Below are positions 44,821 to 53,809 of a stretch of 58,980 nt of DNA, one piece after another (position 1 is the stretch's first letter; each line of letters starts with the position of its first letter). A program made the translations under genes and the position numbers. This DNA comes from Streptomyces sp. DSM 110735 (lineage in GTDB: Bacteria; Actinomycetota; Actinomycetes; Streptomycetales; Streptomycetaceae), in contig NZ_JACYHF010000032.1 in assembly GCF_016482685.1 (NCBI RefSeq), forward strand, positions 1 through 58,980, written 5' to 3'. The notes beneath the pieces were generated by a model that was not told where the DNA came from, searched no databases, and saw only the letters and a program-made list of their open reading frames with translations.

Positions 44821-46749
44821 ATGCCGACAGCTTCACCTTCCCTGCGTCTGGCCGCCACGGCCGCAGGGCTGCTTCTCGTCTCCACCGCGGCCACCGCCGC
44901 GCACGCGGCGCCCCACGCCACCGCGGCTCCTGCCGCCGACGCGCACGGCGCCCGGGCGGCGGACGCCGCCGCCGGTTGGCACGGTCCGCTGTCCACCCAG
45001 GGCCGCTACATCGTCGACAGCCGGGGCGAGCGCTTCCGGCTGAAGTCGGCCAACTGGGACGGCGCGCAGGGCTCGTGGAACGGCAGCGGCAGCACCGACG
45101 ACCCGGCGAACCACCACGCGGGCCAGGACTCGCACAACATCCCGCTCGGTCTCGACCGGGTGCCGATGGCCCAACTGATGTCCGACTTTCACCAGTTGGG
45201 CATCAACAGCATCCGGCTGCCGTTCTCCAACGAGATGATCCACTCCACGGCGACGGTCCCCGACGCCGCCGTCGCCGCCAACCCCCAACTGCGCGGCAAG
45301 ACCCCGCTCCAGGTCTACGACGCGGTGGTGAACGCGCTCAGCGACAGCGGGTTCGCGGTCATCCTCAACAACCACACCAACACCTCCCGTTGGTGCTGTG
45401 GCGTCGACGGAAACGAGCGGTGGAACACCAGCCAGACCACGCAGAAGTGGGCGGACGACTGGGTGTTCATGGCGCGCCGCTACGCCTCGGTGCCCGGCGT
45501 GGTCGGCGCCGACCTCTACAACGAGGTCCGCCGCAACATCCTCGACGACCCCAACTGGGGGCTGGGCGACGACCACGACTGGTATGCCGCCGCCCAGTTG
45601 GCCGGTGACCGCATTCTGACCGAGGGCAATCCGAACCTGCTCATCGTGATCGAGGGCATCAACTGGACGGGCCTGCCCGTGGACGGTCTGCCGCACGGCC
45701 GCCCGATGCTCACCCCGGTGCGCACCCTGTCCCACACCCTGGTGAACGCGCACAAGCTGGTCTATTCCGCGCACTTCTACGGCTACACCGGTCCGCACCA
45801 CAGCGGCGCGACCGGCGTGGGCGAGACCCACGACGCCCGCTACCAGGACATGTCCCGCGACGAGTTGGGGCAGGCCATGTACGACGAGGCGTTCTTCGTG
45901 GAGGAGAACGGCAAGCACTACACGGCGCCGGTGTGGATCAGCGAGTTCGGCGCCGGGTCGGGTGACACCAACGCGAAGGCGCGTACCTGGTTCACCAACA
46001 CCACCGACTACTTCGCGGACCACGACGCCGACTTCGCGTACTGGCCGCTGGTCGGCTTCGAGGGGCACGACGACTGGGCGCTGCTGCGCTACGACACCGC
46101 CGGGCACCGCTCGGGCATCCTCGACTCCGGCGACTGGCGGGCGGCGGGCTGGCAGCGGCTGATGGCCGACTCGGGCAAGACGGGCGCGGTGGCTGCGGTG
46201 CCGGTGTGGCGGATGCTGAGCACCGATCACGGGGACGCGGTGGAGTCCCTGAAGGCGAAGGCGGCCGGCGACTGGGACTCGGGCGCCTACAAGGCTGCCT
46301 GCCCGGACGGGCTGCGGCTGATCGGGCTGAGCCACACAGGCGGGCGCGGGCTGTGCACGGACGCGGGCGCCTTTGACCTGCGCGCCGCCGACGGCGGTCA
46401 GACGGTGGTGAACGACGAGCGGTACGTCCCCTCGGGCGGCGACTGGGCGTCGGGGTACACCAAGTTCCAGTGCCCGTCGGGGGCGTTCCTCATCGGGTAC
46501 AGCCTGCGCGGCGAGCGGGTCTCGGCGGCGGTGTGCGCGCCGGGCAAGGGCGCGCTCGGCGGCAGCGGGCGCACGGTGTGGTTCGACCGCTCCGACAACC
46601 GTCCCTCCGACGGCGCGGGCGGCGACTTCGCCGAGGGCAACTACAAGGGCCAGTGCGCGGTGAACGAATACGCGGCGGGCATCGCCTTCACCACCCGCCT
46701 GGGCAGCCGCCCGGGACCCGCGGCGCTGCTGTGCCGCACCCTGCCCTGA
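44821..46749 (+). CDS. secreted GH5 glycoside hydrolase (cellulase family) with C-terminal domain
   Basis: A 642-aa exported enzyme. A Sec signal lies at 1-30 (hydrophobic AATAAGLLLVSTAATAAHAA), followed by an Ala-rich linker. The GH5-type TIM barrel covers about 55-430, with IRLPFSNEM, acid/base Glu235 in LYNEVRRN and nucleophile Glu375 in WISEFGAG. The region from about 440 on has paired Cys residues and two similar halves (GDWDSGAYKAACPDGLRLIG and GDWASGYTKFQCPSGAFLIG), a repeated module likely for carbohydrate binding. The substrate is probably a beta-glucan or similar plant or fungal polysaccharide. ATG 44821 is used, without a strong ribosome binding site. Confidence 0.88.
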   Translation: MPTASPSLRLAATAAGLLLVSTAATAAHAAPHATAAPAADAHGARAADAAAGWHGPLSTQGRYIVDSRGERFRLKSANWDGAQGSWNGSGSTDDPANHHAGQDSHNIPLGLDRVPMAQLMSDFHQLGINSIRLPFSNEMIHSTATVPDAAVAANPQLRGKTPLQVYDAVVNALSDSGFAVILNNHTNTSRWCCGVDGNERWNTSQTTQKWADDWVFMARRYASVPGVVGADLYNEVRRNILDDPNWGLGDDHDWYAAAQLAGDRILTEGNPNLLIVIEGINWTGLPVDGLPHGRPMLTPVRTLSHTLVNAHKLVYSAHFYGYTGPHHSGATGVGETHDARYQDMSRDELGQAMYDEAFFVEENGKHYTAPVWISEFGAGSGDTNAKARTWFTNTTDYFADHDADFAYWPLVGFEGHDDWALLRYDTAGHRSGILDSGDWRAAGWQRLMADSGKTGAVAAVPVWRMLSTDHGDAVESLKAKAAGDWDSGAYKAACPDGLRLIGLSHTGGRGLCTDAGAFDLRAADGGQTVVNDERYVPSGGDWASGYTKFQCPSGAFLIGYSLRGERVSAAVCAPGKGALGGSGRTVWFDRSDNRPSDGAGGDFAEGNYKGQCAVNEYAAGIAFTTRLGSRPGPAALLCRTLP

Positions 46750-46757
46750 CCGACGGC

Positions 46758-46789
46758 TCGCGGCCCACGCTTCACGGCGCGGGCCGCGA
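46758..46789. terminator. bidirectional hairpin after GH5 gene
   Basis: TCGCGGCCC pairs with GGGCCGCGA, between the convergent GH5 and glycosyltransferase-operon genes. Confidence 0.7.
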
Positions 46790-46795
46790 CCCCGG

Positions 46796-47623
46796 TCAGC
46801 GAGCGGGTCCGACGTCGAAGGACAGGTCGTTGTCGACCGTGTAGTACGGCCGCACGGTGGCACCCCCGACCCGTGCCGTCGGGTGGACGAAGGAGTGCTT
46901 GCGGTCGGCGACGTCGTCCAGGAGGCGCCCGGCGCGTACCGGCGCGGCACCGGCTTCGGGCAGGACGTACACGTCCCAGTAGCCCGGCGCGTCCGGCGTC
47001 TCGGCGCCGACCAGTTCGGCGTGGTCGACGGTGAAGGCGAAGCCCCTGCGGTCGGCGTCCACGGCGGGGGTCACGGTCACCTCCCGGTCCCGGCTGCCGC
47101 GCAGCCGTACCCGTACGACGCCGTCGTCGGTGAACTCGGTGCCGTGCAGGCGGGCGGTGACCCTCGTGGTGCGCTCCCCCACGTCGACGCGGTCGGTCTC
47201 GGCGTGCGCGGGGCGCAGCCAGGTCCGCAGCGCGAGGTGGCCGTCCTTGGTGGCGTACGGGACGCGCACCGCGACCGGCGCGGGCCACGCGCGCGAGTGG
47301 CCGTCGAGGAGGGTGCGCAGGTCGCGCGGACCGGAGCGCAGCCGCTCGGGTCCGGCGCCGGGCGCGCGGACCAGGAGCACGTCCCAACGGCCCTCGGTGA
47401 GCACGGGTTTGGGCTCCAGTACGGCGCGGAGGCGTCCGTCGCCCGCCGGTTCGAGGGGGAGGGCGTGTTCCTCGGGTTCCGGTTCGCCCTTGGCGGGTCT
47501 GCCGCGCAGCAGGACGCGGACCTCGGGGTCTCCGGCGACGGACGCGGGGAGTTCGAAGGTGATCCGCCCGTCGGCGTCGGCGCGGCAGAGCGCGCGGGGT
47601 GCGGTGCCGTTCGGTGTCGTCAT
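46796..47623 (-). CDS. beta-rich hypothetical protein coupled to a glycosyltransferase
   Basis: A 275-aa soluble protein of alternating strands, with repeated Ig-like turns (VRVLLRGRPAKG, RWDVLLVRAPGAG, TARLHGTEFTDDGVVRVRLR, GYWDVYVLPEAG). It looks like two or three beta-sandwich units. RVRPYATK-type segments recall the accessory sandwich domains of teichoic-acid glycosyltransferases, but that is only an impression. ATG 47623 overlaps the stop of the upstream glycosyltransferase (ATGA, 4 bp), so both are made together. It likely supports or decorates the same glycan product. The specific function is unknown. Confidence 0.75.
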   Translation of the reverse strand: MTTPNGTAPRALCRADADGRITFELPASVAGDPEVRVLLRGRPAKGEPEPEEHALPLEPAGDGRLRAVLEPKPVLTEGRWDVLLVRAPGAGPERLRSGPRDLRTLLDGHSRAWPAPVAVRVPYATKDGHLALRTWLRPAHAETDRVDVGERTTRVTARLHGTEFTDDGVVRVRLRGSRDREVTVTPAVDADRRGFAFTVDHAELVGAETPDAPGYWDVYVLPEAGAAPVRAGRLLDDVADRKHSFVHPTARVGGATVRPYYTVDNDLSFDVGPAR

Positions 47624-48891
47624 CGGCGTGCTCCTCGCAGGCGCAGGGTCCTGAGGACGCGCGCGGCGGTGACGTGCGCGAGGTCGCGGGCGGCGTGGGC
47701 GGTGCCCGTGAGGGTGTGGCTCAGGGCGTCCGGGTCCGTGCCGGGGCGGTGTCCGGCGGCGCGGGCGGCGACCGCGTCGGTGAGCAGCCGTTCGGCCTCG
47801 GCCACCACGGACTCGGGGGCGTAGCGCCGGGCGTTCTCGGCGGCGGCGCGGCCCATGGCGCGGCGGCGCTCGTCGTCGCGGACGAGGTCGAGCAGGGCGG
47901 CGCCGAAGGCGTCGGGGTCGCCGGGCGGGACGAGCCTGCCGTCCACGCCGTCCCGGATGATCTCGCCGGGTCCGTAGCGGCAGTCGGTGCTGACGACGGG
48001 GAGTCCGCAGCGCATCGCCTCGACGATGGTCATGCCGAAGGGTTCGAAGACCGAACTGGCCGCTCCGATGGACGCCTTGACCCACTCGCCCTCCATGGGG
48101 GCGGTGGCACCCATCAGATGGACGTTGTTGCTGAGTCCGAGTTCGTGGACGAGGTCGCGCAGCCGGTCGCGTTCCTCTCCGATGCCGTAGACGCGCAGGC
48201 GCCAGTCGGGGTGTTCGGCGGCGACCTTGGCGAAAGCGCGCACGAGGAGGTCGTAGCCCTTGACCGGGACGAGCCGTCCGGCGGCGACGATCAGTTTGGC
48301 GCGGCCGTCGGCGGGCGGCAGTACGGGGTCGGGCACGCTGTTGGGCAGCGCCTGGACGGGGACGCGGGCGAGGCGTGCCTGGCGGCGGTAGACGCGGGCG
48401 TCGGCCTCGGTCACGGTGGTGAGCAGGTCCAGGCGGCGGTAGGCGCGGCGCAGGACGGTGCGCAGATGGGGCGAGTGGTGGTCCCAGGTGAGGTGCTCCT
48501 GCCCGACGCGCAGGACGCGGTCGGGAGCCTGGAGGGCGAGGTGCACGTTGAGTCCGGGGCGGGTGCCGATCACCACGTCGGCGTCGATGTCCGCGAGGCA
48601 CCGGGCGATGCGCTCGTCGGTGAGCCGGCTGTACTGGCCGTGGCGCTGCTCGGCGGCGGGGAAGACCCGGGCGGGTTCCTTGTGCAGCGGGTCGTCGCGT
48701 TCGGTACGCAGGTCCACCAGGGGTCGCACCCGGACGCGGGGGTCCAGGGTGAGGGGTGGGTTGTCGCGGTTGCGCAGTACGGAGACGATCTCCACGTCGT
48801 GCCGTTCGGCGAGGGCTCCGGCCAGATTGAAGGTCGTGGTGATCGTCCCTCCGATTCCGTACGCGTTGTGCAGAAGGAAAGAGATCTTCAT
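47620..48891 (-). CDS. GT4-family glycosyltransferase
   Basis: A 423-aa GT-B retaining glycosyltransferase. It has an N-terminal acceptor domain beginning MKISFLLHNAYGIGGT. The donor domain has the linker VAAGRLVPVKGYDLLVRAFA and the GT4 signature SVFEPFGMTIVEAMRCGLPV, with Glu for the E-x7-E motif. No signal or membrane segment is seen, so it is cytosolic or peripheral. It is the first gene of a two-gene operon with the beta-rich protein downstream (4-bp overlap). The upstream gene on the same strand is a lipid kinase. The acceptor is unknown; a glycolipid or wall glycopolymer is plausible. Confidence 0.9.
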   Translation of the reverse strand: MKISFLLHNAYGIGGTITTTFNLAGALAERHDVEIVSVLRNRDNPPLTLDPRVRVRPLVDLRTERDDPLHKEPARVFPAAEQRHGQYSRLTDERIARCLADIDADVVIGTRPGLNVHLALQAPDRVLRVGQEHLTWDHHSPHLRTVLRRAYRRLDLLTTVTEADARVYRRQARLARVPVQALPNSVPDPVLPPADGRAKLIVAAGRLVPVKGYDLLVRAFAKVAAEHPDWRLRVYGIGEERDRLRDLVHELGLSNNVHLMGATAPMEGEWVKASIGAASSVFEPFGMTIVEAMRCGLPVVSTDCRYGPGEIIRDGVDGRLVPPGDPDAFGAALLDLVRDDERRRAMGRAAAENARRYAPESVVAEAERLLTDAVAARAAGHRPGTDPDALSHTLTGTAHAARDLAHVTAARVLRTLRLRGARR

Positions 48892-48998
48892 ATTGGTTCA
48901 GACCTCGGTGACGCGCCGTTGGTTGCGCGACGTTATCAGTTCGCCGCTCGCGGGCGTCGGCGCCGTTGACCCGGTGCGGCGGGGCGCCTTCGGCGCGG

Positions 48999-49880
48999 TC
49001 AGCAGAGCACGGCGAGGTCGCGGGGGCGGACGCGCACGGTGACGGGCAGGGTGGCTTCCACCTCGCCGTCGGCGCCGTAGGGCAGCGCCCTGCCCGCCTC
49101 GATGCGCAGTTCCCGGCCGCGTACGACGCTCACCTCGGGGCGCCGCACATGGGTGCCGGTCTTGAGGTCGTTCATGAGGGCGAAGAAGAGGGTGCGGGGT
49201 GCCTCGCGGATGAACACGACGTCGAGGAGTCCGTCGTCGATCTCGGCATCGGGCGCGATGACCCGACCCGAGCCGTAATAGCGGGAGTTGGCGGCAACGA
49301 CGGTGAAGCCCCGGTATTCGTGGGGGACTTCGTCGACAGTGACACGGAAGTCGGCAGGACGCCACCCGGCCACGGCGCGCAGACCGCCCGCGTAGTACGA
49401 CGCCGAACCCCGCAGCAGGCGGGCGTGGTTGGCGTACTGGTTGGCGAGGGCGTCCACCCCGGCGTACACGCTGCCGAGGACGACGGTGCGGGGGTGGACG
49501 GCGGACTCGACCTCGATGGTGTCGACGTGCCGTGGCTCGGCGTGCAGCAGGACCTCGGCGAGGGCGGCGGGGTCTGCGGGCTGGCCGAGGGCGCGGACGA
49601 AGTCGTTGCCGCGTCCGGAGGGGATGAGACCGAGGAGGGTGCCGGTGCCGCTGAGGGCGCCGCCTATGGCGCCCGCCATGCCGTCGCCGCCGACGGCGAG
49701 GACGACGCGCCCCGATTCCCCTGCCGCGCGGGCGAGTTCGCGGGCGTGGTCGAGGTCGTGGCTGTACTCGGCCTCCAGTGTGGCGCCCGCCTCGCGGAGC
49801 AGGCGGCCGACCGCGAGGAGGGTGGCGGCCCCGGTGGAGCCGCCCGCGGTCGGGTTGACCACGGCGGTGAACTGGCGCAT
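48999..49880 (-). CDS. diacylglycerol-kinase-family lipid kinase
   Basis: A 293-aa DAGK catalytic-domain protein (YegS/DgkB type). It starts FTAVVNPTAGG, has the nucleotide motif VLAVGGDGM (GGDGT-like) at about 60-70 and SGRGNDFVRALG next, then the DDGLLDVVF metal site in the second domain. It phosphorylates diacylglycerol or a related lipid with ATP. It lies 36 bp downstream of the AGPS-like oxidase, in the same direction and very probably the same transcript, which suggests a lipid function for the pair. Confidence 0.93.
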   Translation of the reverse strand: MRQFTAVVNPTAGGSTGAATLLAVGRLLREAGATLEAEYSHDLDHARELARAAGESGRVVLAVGGDGMAGAIGGALSGTGTLLGLIPSGRGNDFVRALGQPADPAALAEVLLHAEPRHVDTIEVESAVHPRTVVLGSVYAGVDALANQYANHARLLRGSASYYAGGLRAVAGWRPADFRVTVDEVPHEYRGFTVVAANSRYYGSGRVIAPDAEIDDGLLDVVFIREAPRTLFFALMNDLKTGTHVRRPEVSVVRGRELRIEAGRALPYGADGEVEATLPVTVRVRPRDLAVLC

Positions 49881-49916
49881 CGGTGTGCCTCCGGGGCGAA
49901 GCGGTCGGGGAGTCGG

Positions 49917-51500
49917 TCAGTCGGCGGGGAGCAGGACGCCGGGGTTGAGCACGCCGTCGGGGTCGAGGCGGTGCTTGACGGCGCGCAGGGCGTCGACGGC
50001 GAGCGGTCCCGCCTCGCGCACGTACCAGTCACGGTGGTCGGTGCCGACCCCGTGGTGGTGGGAGATGGTGCCCCCGGCGGCGAGGATCGCCTCGTTGGCG
50101 GCGTGCTTGGCGGGGGTCCAGTGGGCCACCGGGTCCTCGCCCTGGGCGCTGACGACGGTGAAGTAGAGGGAGGCGCCGTTCTCGTAGACGTGCGAGACGT
50201 GGCACATGACCAGCGGCGGGGTGCCCGCGCCGGTGAGGGTGTCGGTGAGCGCGGCGCGCACGGCGGCGTACAGCTCCGGGATGCGGGACCAGAACGCGGC
50301 GGTCTCCAGGGTCTCCGCGAAGGCTCCGGCGTCGAGGAGGGCGTCGCGCAGATAGGGCGCCGAGTAGCGCCCGTGGGCCCAGCGTTCGCCGGGTTCGGCG
50401 CCCGCGAAGGTGCCGCCGGACTCGCGCAGGACGGCGGCGGCGCGCTCGCGGCGCAGCGCGACGTCCTCCTCGGTGCCCTCGTACCCGGTGACGGCGAGAC
50501 ATCCCTGGTCCGAGGCGGCGCCGATGCGGTCGGGCTGGGCGAGGCCGATCAGGGTCTCGGTCTCGTCGGACAGGCGCAGCACGGTGGGCCGGGGTCCGTC
50601 CTGGGCGAGGCGGCGCAGCGCGGCGGTGCCCTCCGCGAAGGACGCGAACCGCCATGCCTCGTACACGCGTTGCTCGGGCAGCGGGCGGACGCGCACGGTC
50701 ACGGAGGTGATGACGCCGAAGGCGCCCTCGGAGCCGAGGAACAACTGGCGCAGATCGGGTCCGGCGGCGGAGCGCGGCGCGCGGCCCGTCTCGATGGTGC
50801 CCTCGGGGGTGGCGAGGGTGAGACCGAGGACCATCTCGTCGAAGCGCCCGTATCCGGCGGACGCCTGTCCGCTGGAGCGGGCGGCGGCGAACCCGCCGAC
50901 GGTGGCCCACTCGTAGGACTGCGGGAAGTGGCCGAGGGTGAACCCGCGCTCGGCGAGCAGGGCTTCTGCCTCGGGACCGCGCAGTCCGGGCTGGAGGACT
51001 GCGGTGCGGGAGACCGGGTCGAGGTCGAGCAGACCGTTCATGCGGCGCAGGTCGAGGGCGACGAACTCCCTTTGTTCCGGGGCGAGTCCGCCGACGACGC
51101 TGGTGCCGCCGCCGAACGGCACGACGGCGAGCCGGTGCGCGGCGCAGACGCGCAGCACGGCGAGGACCTGCTCGTGCGTGCCGGGCAGGACGACGGCGTG
51201 CGGTACGTCCGCGAGGTCGCCCGCGCGCAGGCGCAGCAGGTCGGGGGTGGACTTGCCGCGCGTGTGCCGGATGCGGGACTCGGCGTCGGTGCGCACGTGT
51301 TCGGGTCCGCCGACGGCGTCGGCGAGGGCGCCGAGCGCGGCCGGGTCGGCCGGGGTCGCGGGCAGGTCGAGGTCGGTGAGGGCGAGCGGGGCGGTGGTGC
51401 GCGGCCGGACGCCGAGCAGGTCGCGCAGCAGACCGGTCACGTTCTCGGGCAGCGGTGCCGCCTTGGCCGGGTCGCCCCAGCCGTTCCACAGCATGTCCAT
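49917..51500 (-). CDS. AGPS-like FAD-binding oxidase (alkylglycerone-phosphate synthase family)
   Basis: A 527-aa flavoprotein with a PCMH-type FAD domain (PHAVVLPGTHEQVLAVLRVC, then PFGGGTSVVGGL). Its C-terminal domain carries the SHHHGVG motif. That HHH stretch is typical of alkylglycerone-phosphate synthases, which exchange the acyl chain of acyl-DHAP for a fatty alcohol; other relatives oxidise D-lactate or glycolate. ATG 51500 is chosen (GAGGACG upstream); another ATG lies at 51494. It is upstream of a lipid kinase and divergent from tetR-glpD. GlpD makes DHAP, the backbone of the AGPS substrate, so an ether-lipid role is a reasonable hypothesis. Confidence 0.85.
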   Translation of the reverse strand: MDMLWNGWGDPAKAAPLPENVTGLLRDLLGVRPRTTAPLALTDLDLPATPADPAALGALADAVGGPEHVRTDAESRIRHTRGKSTPDLLRLRAGDLADVPHAVVLPGTHEQVLAVLRVCAAHRLAVVPFGGGTSVVGGLAPEQREFVALDLRRMNGLLDLDPVSRTAVLQPGLRGPEAEALLAERGFTLGHFPQSYEWATVGGFAAARSSGQASAGYGRFDEMVLGLTLATPEGTIETGRAPRSAAGPDLRQLFLGSEGAFGVITSVTVRVRPLPEQRVYEAWRFASFAEGTAALRRLAQDGPRPTVLRLSDETETLIGLAQPDRIGAASDQGCLAVTGYEGTEEDVALRRERAAAVLRESGGTFAGAEPGERWAHGRYSAPYLRDALLDAGAFAETLETAAFWSRIPELYAAVRAALTDTLTGAGTPPLVMCHVSHVYENGASLYFTVVSAQGEDPVAHWTPAKHAANEAILAAGGTISHHHGVGTDHRDWYVREAGPLAVDALRAVKHRLDPDGVLNPGVLLPAD

Positions 51501-51589
51501 CGAACGGTCGTCCTCACCAACTCGGTTCACACGGAAGGCGGTTCACCCGGTGGTTCATCCGGCTCCGGGTCCGCAGAGCCCCTCGGGGC

Positions 51590-51604
51590 GTTACACTGTG
51601 ACAC
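51590..51604 (+). promoter_or_regulatory. leaderless promoter and dyad before tetR
   Basis: GTTACACTGTGACAC directly precedes the ATG at 51605. TACACT (51592-51597) fits a -10 box 7 nt before the start, implying a leaderless mRNA. The CAC-T-GTG core is symmetric, a possible autoregulatory operator overlapping the promoter. Confidence 0.5.
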
Positions 51605-52204
51605 ATGACGTCCATCCGTCACAACAGTTCGGACGCCGACCCCGTGCTCGACGCGGTGCGCGACTGCGTCCTGGCCGTCGGCGTACGCCGCACCACCCTC
51701 GCCGACGTGGCCCGCCGCGCCGGGGTCTCCCGGATGACGCTCTACCGGCGCTGGCCCGATCTGCGGTCCCTGGTGGGCGACTTGATGACCCGCGAATGGC
51801 TCGCGGTCGCCACCCGGGTGCTCCCCGAGGAGCGGTCGGACACGCGAGCGCGCGAGCGGATCGTGGACGGACTGGTCACCGGGGTGGCCGAGTTCCGCGC
51901 CCATCCCCTCTTCCGCAAGATCGTCGACGTCGATCCGGAGCTGCTGCTCCCCTATGTGCTGGACCGGCGCGGCGCGAGCCAGCAGGCGCTGCTCGCCCTG
52001 CTGGTGGAGGCGCTGCGCGCGGGCGACGCGGACGGCTCGGTGCGCGTAGGACACCCCGAACGGCAGGCGCGCGCCCTGCTGTTGACCGTGCAGTCCTTCG
52101 CCCTGTCGCTGCGCACCATGACGGACGAGGACGACCCCGAGCTGGACTCCGCCGCCCTGCTCGGCGAACTGCGCACCCTTCTGGAGAGGACCCTCACGCC
52201 ATGA
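51605..52204 (+). CDS. TetR-family transcriptional regulator
   Basis: A 199-aa TetR protein with the usual N-terminal HTH (RRTTLADVARRAGVSRMTLYRRWPDLRSLVGDLM) and an all-helical ligand domain. The ATG at 51605 abuts a dyad and lacks a Shine-Dalgarno. Its stop overlaps the glpD start (ATGA), so it is translationally coupled to glpD. It is divergent from the AGPS-like and lipid-kinase genes with only about 100 bp between. It probably represses one or both directions in response to a lipid or glycerol-derived ligand. Confidence 0.9.
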   Translation: MTSIRHNSSDADPVLDAVRDCVLAVGVRRTTLADVARRAGVSRMTLYRRWPDLRSLVGDLMTREWLAVATRVLPEERSDTRARERIVDGLVTGVAEFRAHPLFRKIVDVDPELLLPYVLDRRGASQQALLALLVEALRAGDADGSVRVGHPERQARALLLTVQSFALSLRTMTDEDDPELDSAALLGELRTLLERTLTP

Positions 52205-53772
52205 GCCGTACGGACGCCTCCGCCGGGGCGACGCCGGGATCGTCCCTCGACGCCGCCCGGCGCACCCGTGAACTCGCCTCGTCCGCCGACGGATCGACGG
52301 CCGACGTACTGGTGGTCGGGCTCGGCGCCACGGGCGCCGGGGTCGCGCTGGACGCGGCTTCGCGCGGGCTGAGCGTGGTCGCGATCGACGCGCACGACCT
52401 CGCCTTCGGCACCTCCCGCTGGAGCTCCAAGCTGATCCACGGCGGGCTGCGCTATCTGGCCGCCGGGCAGTTCGACGTGGCGCACGAGAGCGCGGTGGAG
52501 CGCGGGGTGCTGATGACGCGCACGGCTCCGCATCTGGTGGCCGCGCAGCCGTTCGTGCTGCCGCTGACCCCGCTGGTCTCGCGCGGCCAGGCGTCGCTGG
52601 CGTGGGCCGGGTTCCGCGCCGGTGACATGCTGCGCCTCGCCGCCCGCACCCCGCGCCAGGTGCTGCCCGTGCCGCGCAGGCTCGCCGCCGCCGAGGCGCG
52701 ACTGCTGGCCCCGGCGGTGCGTGCCGAGGGGCTGCGCGGCGGGCTGCTCTCCTGGGACGGCAAGGTGACCGACGACGCCCGTCTGGTCACCGCGCTCGCC
52801 CGCACCGCCGCAGCGCACGGCGCCCGGGTCCTCACCCGCGTCCGCGCGCTGCGCCTGGACGCCGGGGGCGCCCGGTTCCGCGACGAACTCACCGGTGAGG
52901 AAGGGGAGATCAGGGCGCGTGCCGTCGTCAACGCGACCGGCGTCTGGGCGGGCGGTCTGGTCGAGGGGCTGCGCGTGCGACCGTCCCGGGGCACTCACCT
53001 CGTCCTGCGCTCACGGCGGCTGGGCGCCCTGCCTGCCGGGCTGCACATCCCGGTCCCCGGCGAGACCAACCGGTTCGTCCTGGTCCTGCCGCAGGGCGAC
53101 GGCCGTACCTACGTCGGTCTCACCGACGAGCCGGTGGAGGGCGAGATCCCCGACGAGCCCGAGGTGCCGGAGACCGACATCGGCTTCCTCCTCGACGTGC
53201 TCGGCTCGGTCCTCGACACACCGGTGCGCCGGGACGAGGTGGACGGCGCCTTCGCCGGACTGCGCCCGCTCCTGGACACCTCGGCGCCCGGGACGACCGG
53301 GGAGCGCACCTCCGACATCTCGCGCAGGCACGCCGTGCTCACCTCGGGCGAGGGCGTGGTCACGGTGGTGGGCGGCAAGCTGACGACGTACCGCCGCATG
53401 GCCGAGGACGCCGTGGACGCCGCCGTCGCCGCCCACCGCCTCCCGGCCGGACCCTCCCCCACCGCCGCGCTCCCCCTGGTCGGCGCCGCCGAACCGGCCG
53501 CCCTGCGCCGTCTGCCCGCCCCCACCCGCCTGGTCCGCCGCTACGGCACCGAGGCGGTCGCGGTGCACGCGCTGGCCGAGCGGGACCCGAGCCTGGCCGA
53601 GCCGGTGATACCCGGCCATCCGGTCACCCGCGCCGAACTCCTGTGGGCGGTGCGGCACGAAGCCGCCCTCGTGCCCTCCGACCTCCTCGACCGGCGCACC
53701 CGGATCGGCGTCGTCCCGCACGACCGGGCCGAGGCACTGGAGGCGGCGCGGGAGATGCTGGCGCGGGGGTAG
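52201..53772 (+). CDS. glpD: glycerol-3-phosphate dehydrogenase (GlpD/GlpA family)
   Basis: A 523-aa FAD-dependent dehydrogenase oxidising sn-glycerol-3-phosphate to DHAP with transfer of electrons to quinone. The Rossmann motif is VLVVGLGATGAGVALDAASR. FGTSRWSSKLIHGGLRYL is the family signature. VNATGVWAG, then VVGGKLTTYRRMAEDAVD near the C-terminal domain are conserved. ATG 52201 overlaps the tetR stop by 4 bp. Electrons from it could reach cytochrome bd, although nothing in the sequence ties the two together. Confidence 0.95.
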   Translation: MSRTDASAGATPGSSLDAARRTRELASSADGSTADVLVVGLGATGAGVALDAASRGLSVVAIDAHDLAFGTSRWSSKLIHGGLRYLAAGQFDVAHESAVERGVLMTRTAPHLVAAQPFVLPLTPLVSRGQASLAWAGFRAGDMLRLAARTPRQVLPVPRRLAAAEARLLAPAVRAEGLRGGLLSWDGKVTDDARLVTALARTAAAHGARVLTRVRALRLDAGGARFRDELTGEEGEIRARAVVNATGVWAGGLVEGLRVRPSRGTHLVLRSRRLGALPAGLHIPVPGETNRFVLVLPQGDGRTYVGLTDEPVEGEIPDEPEVPETDIGFLLDVLGSVLDTPVRRDEVDGAFAGLRPLLDTSAPGTTGERTSDISRRHAVLTSGEGVVTVVGGKLTTYRRMAEDAVDAAVAAHRLPAGPSPTAALPLVGAAEPAALRRLPAPTRLVRRYGTEAVAVHALAERDPSLAEPVIPGHPVTRAELLWAVRHEAALVPSDLLDRRTRIGVVPHDRAEALEAAREMLARG

Positions 53773-53809
53773 GCGTTTCGCCGCACGCGTCCGGGGGGAG
53801 TCGGGGCGG

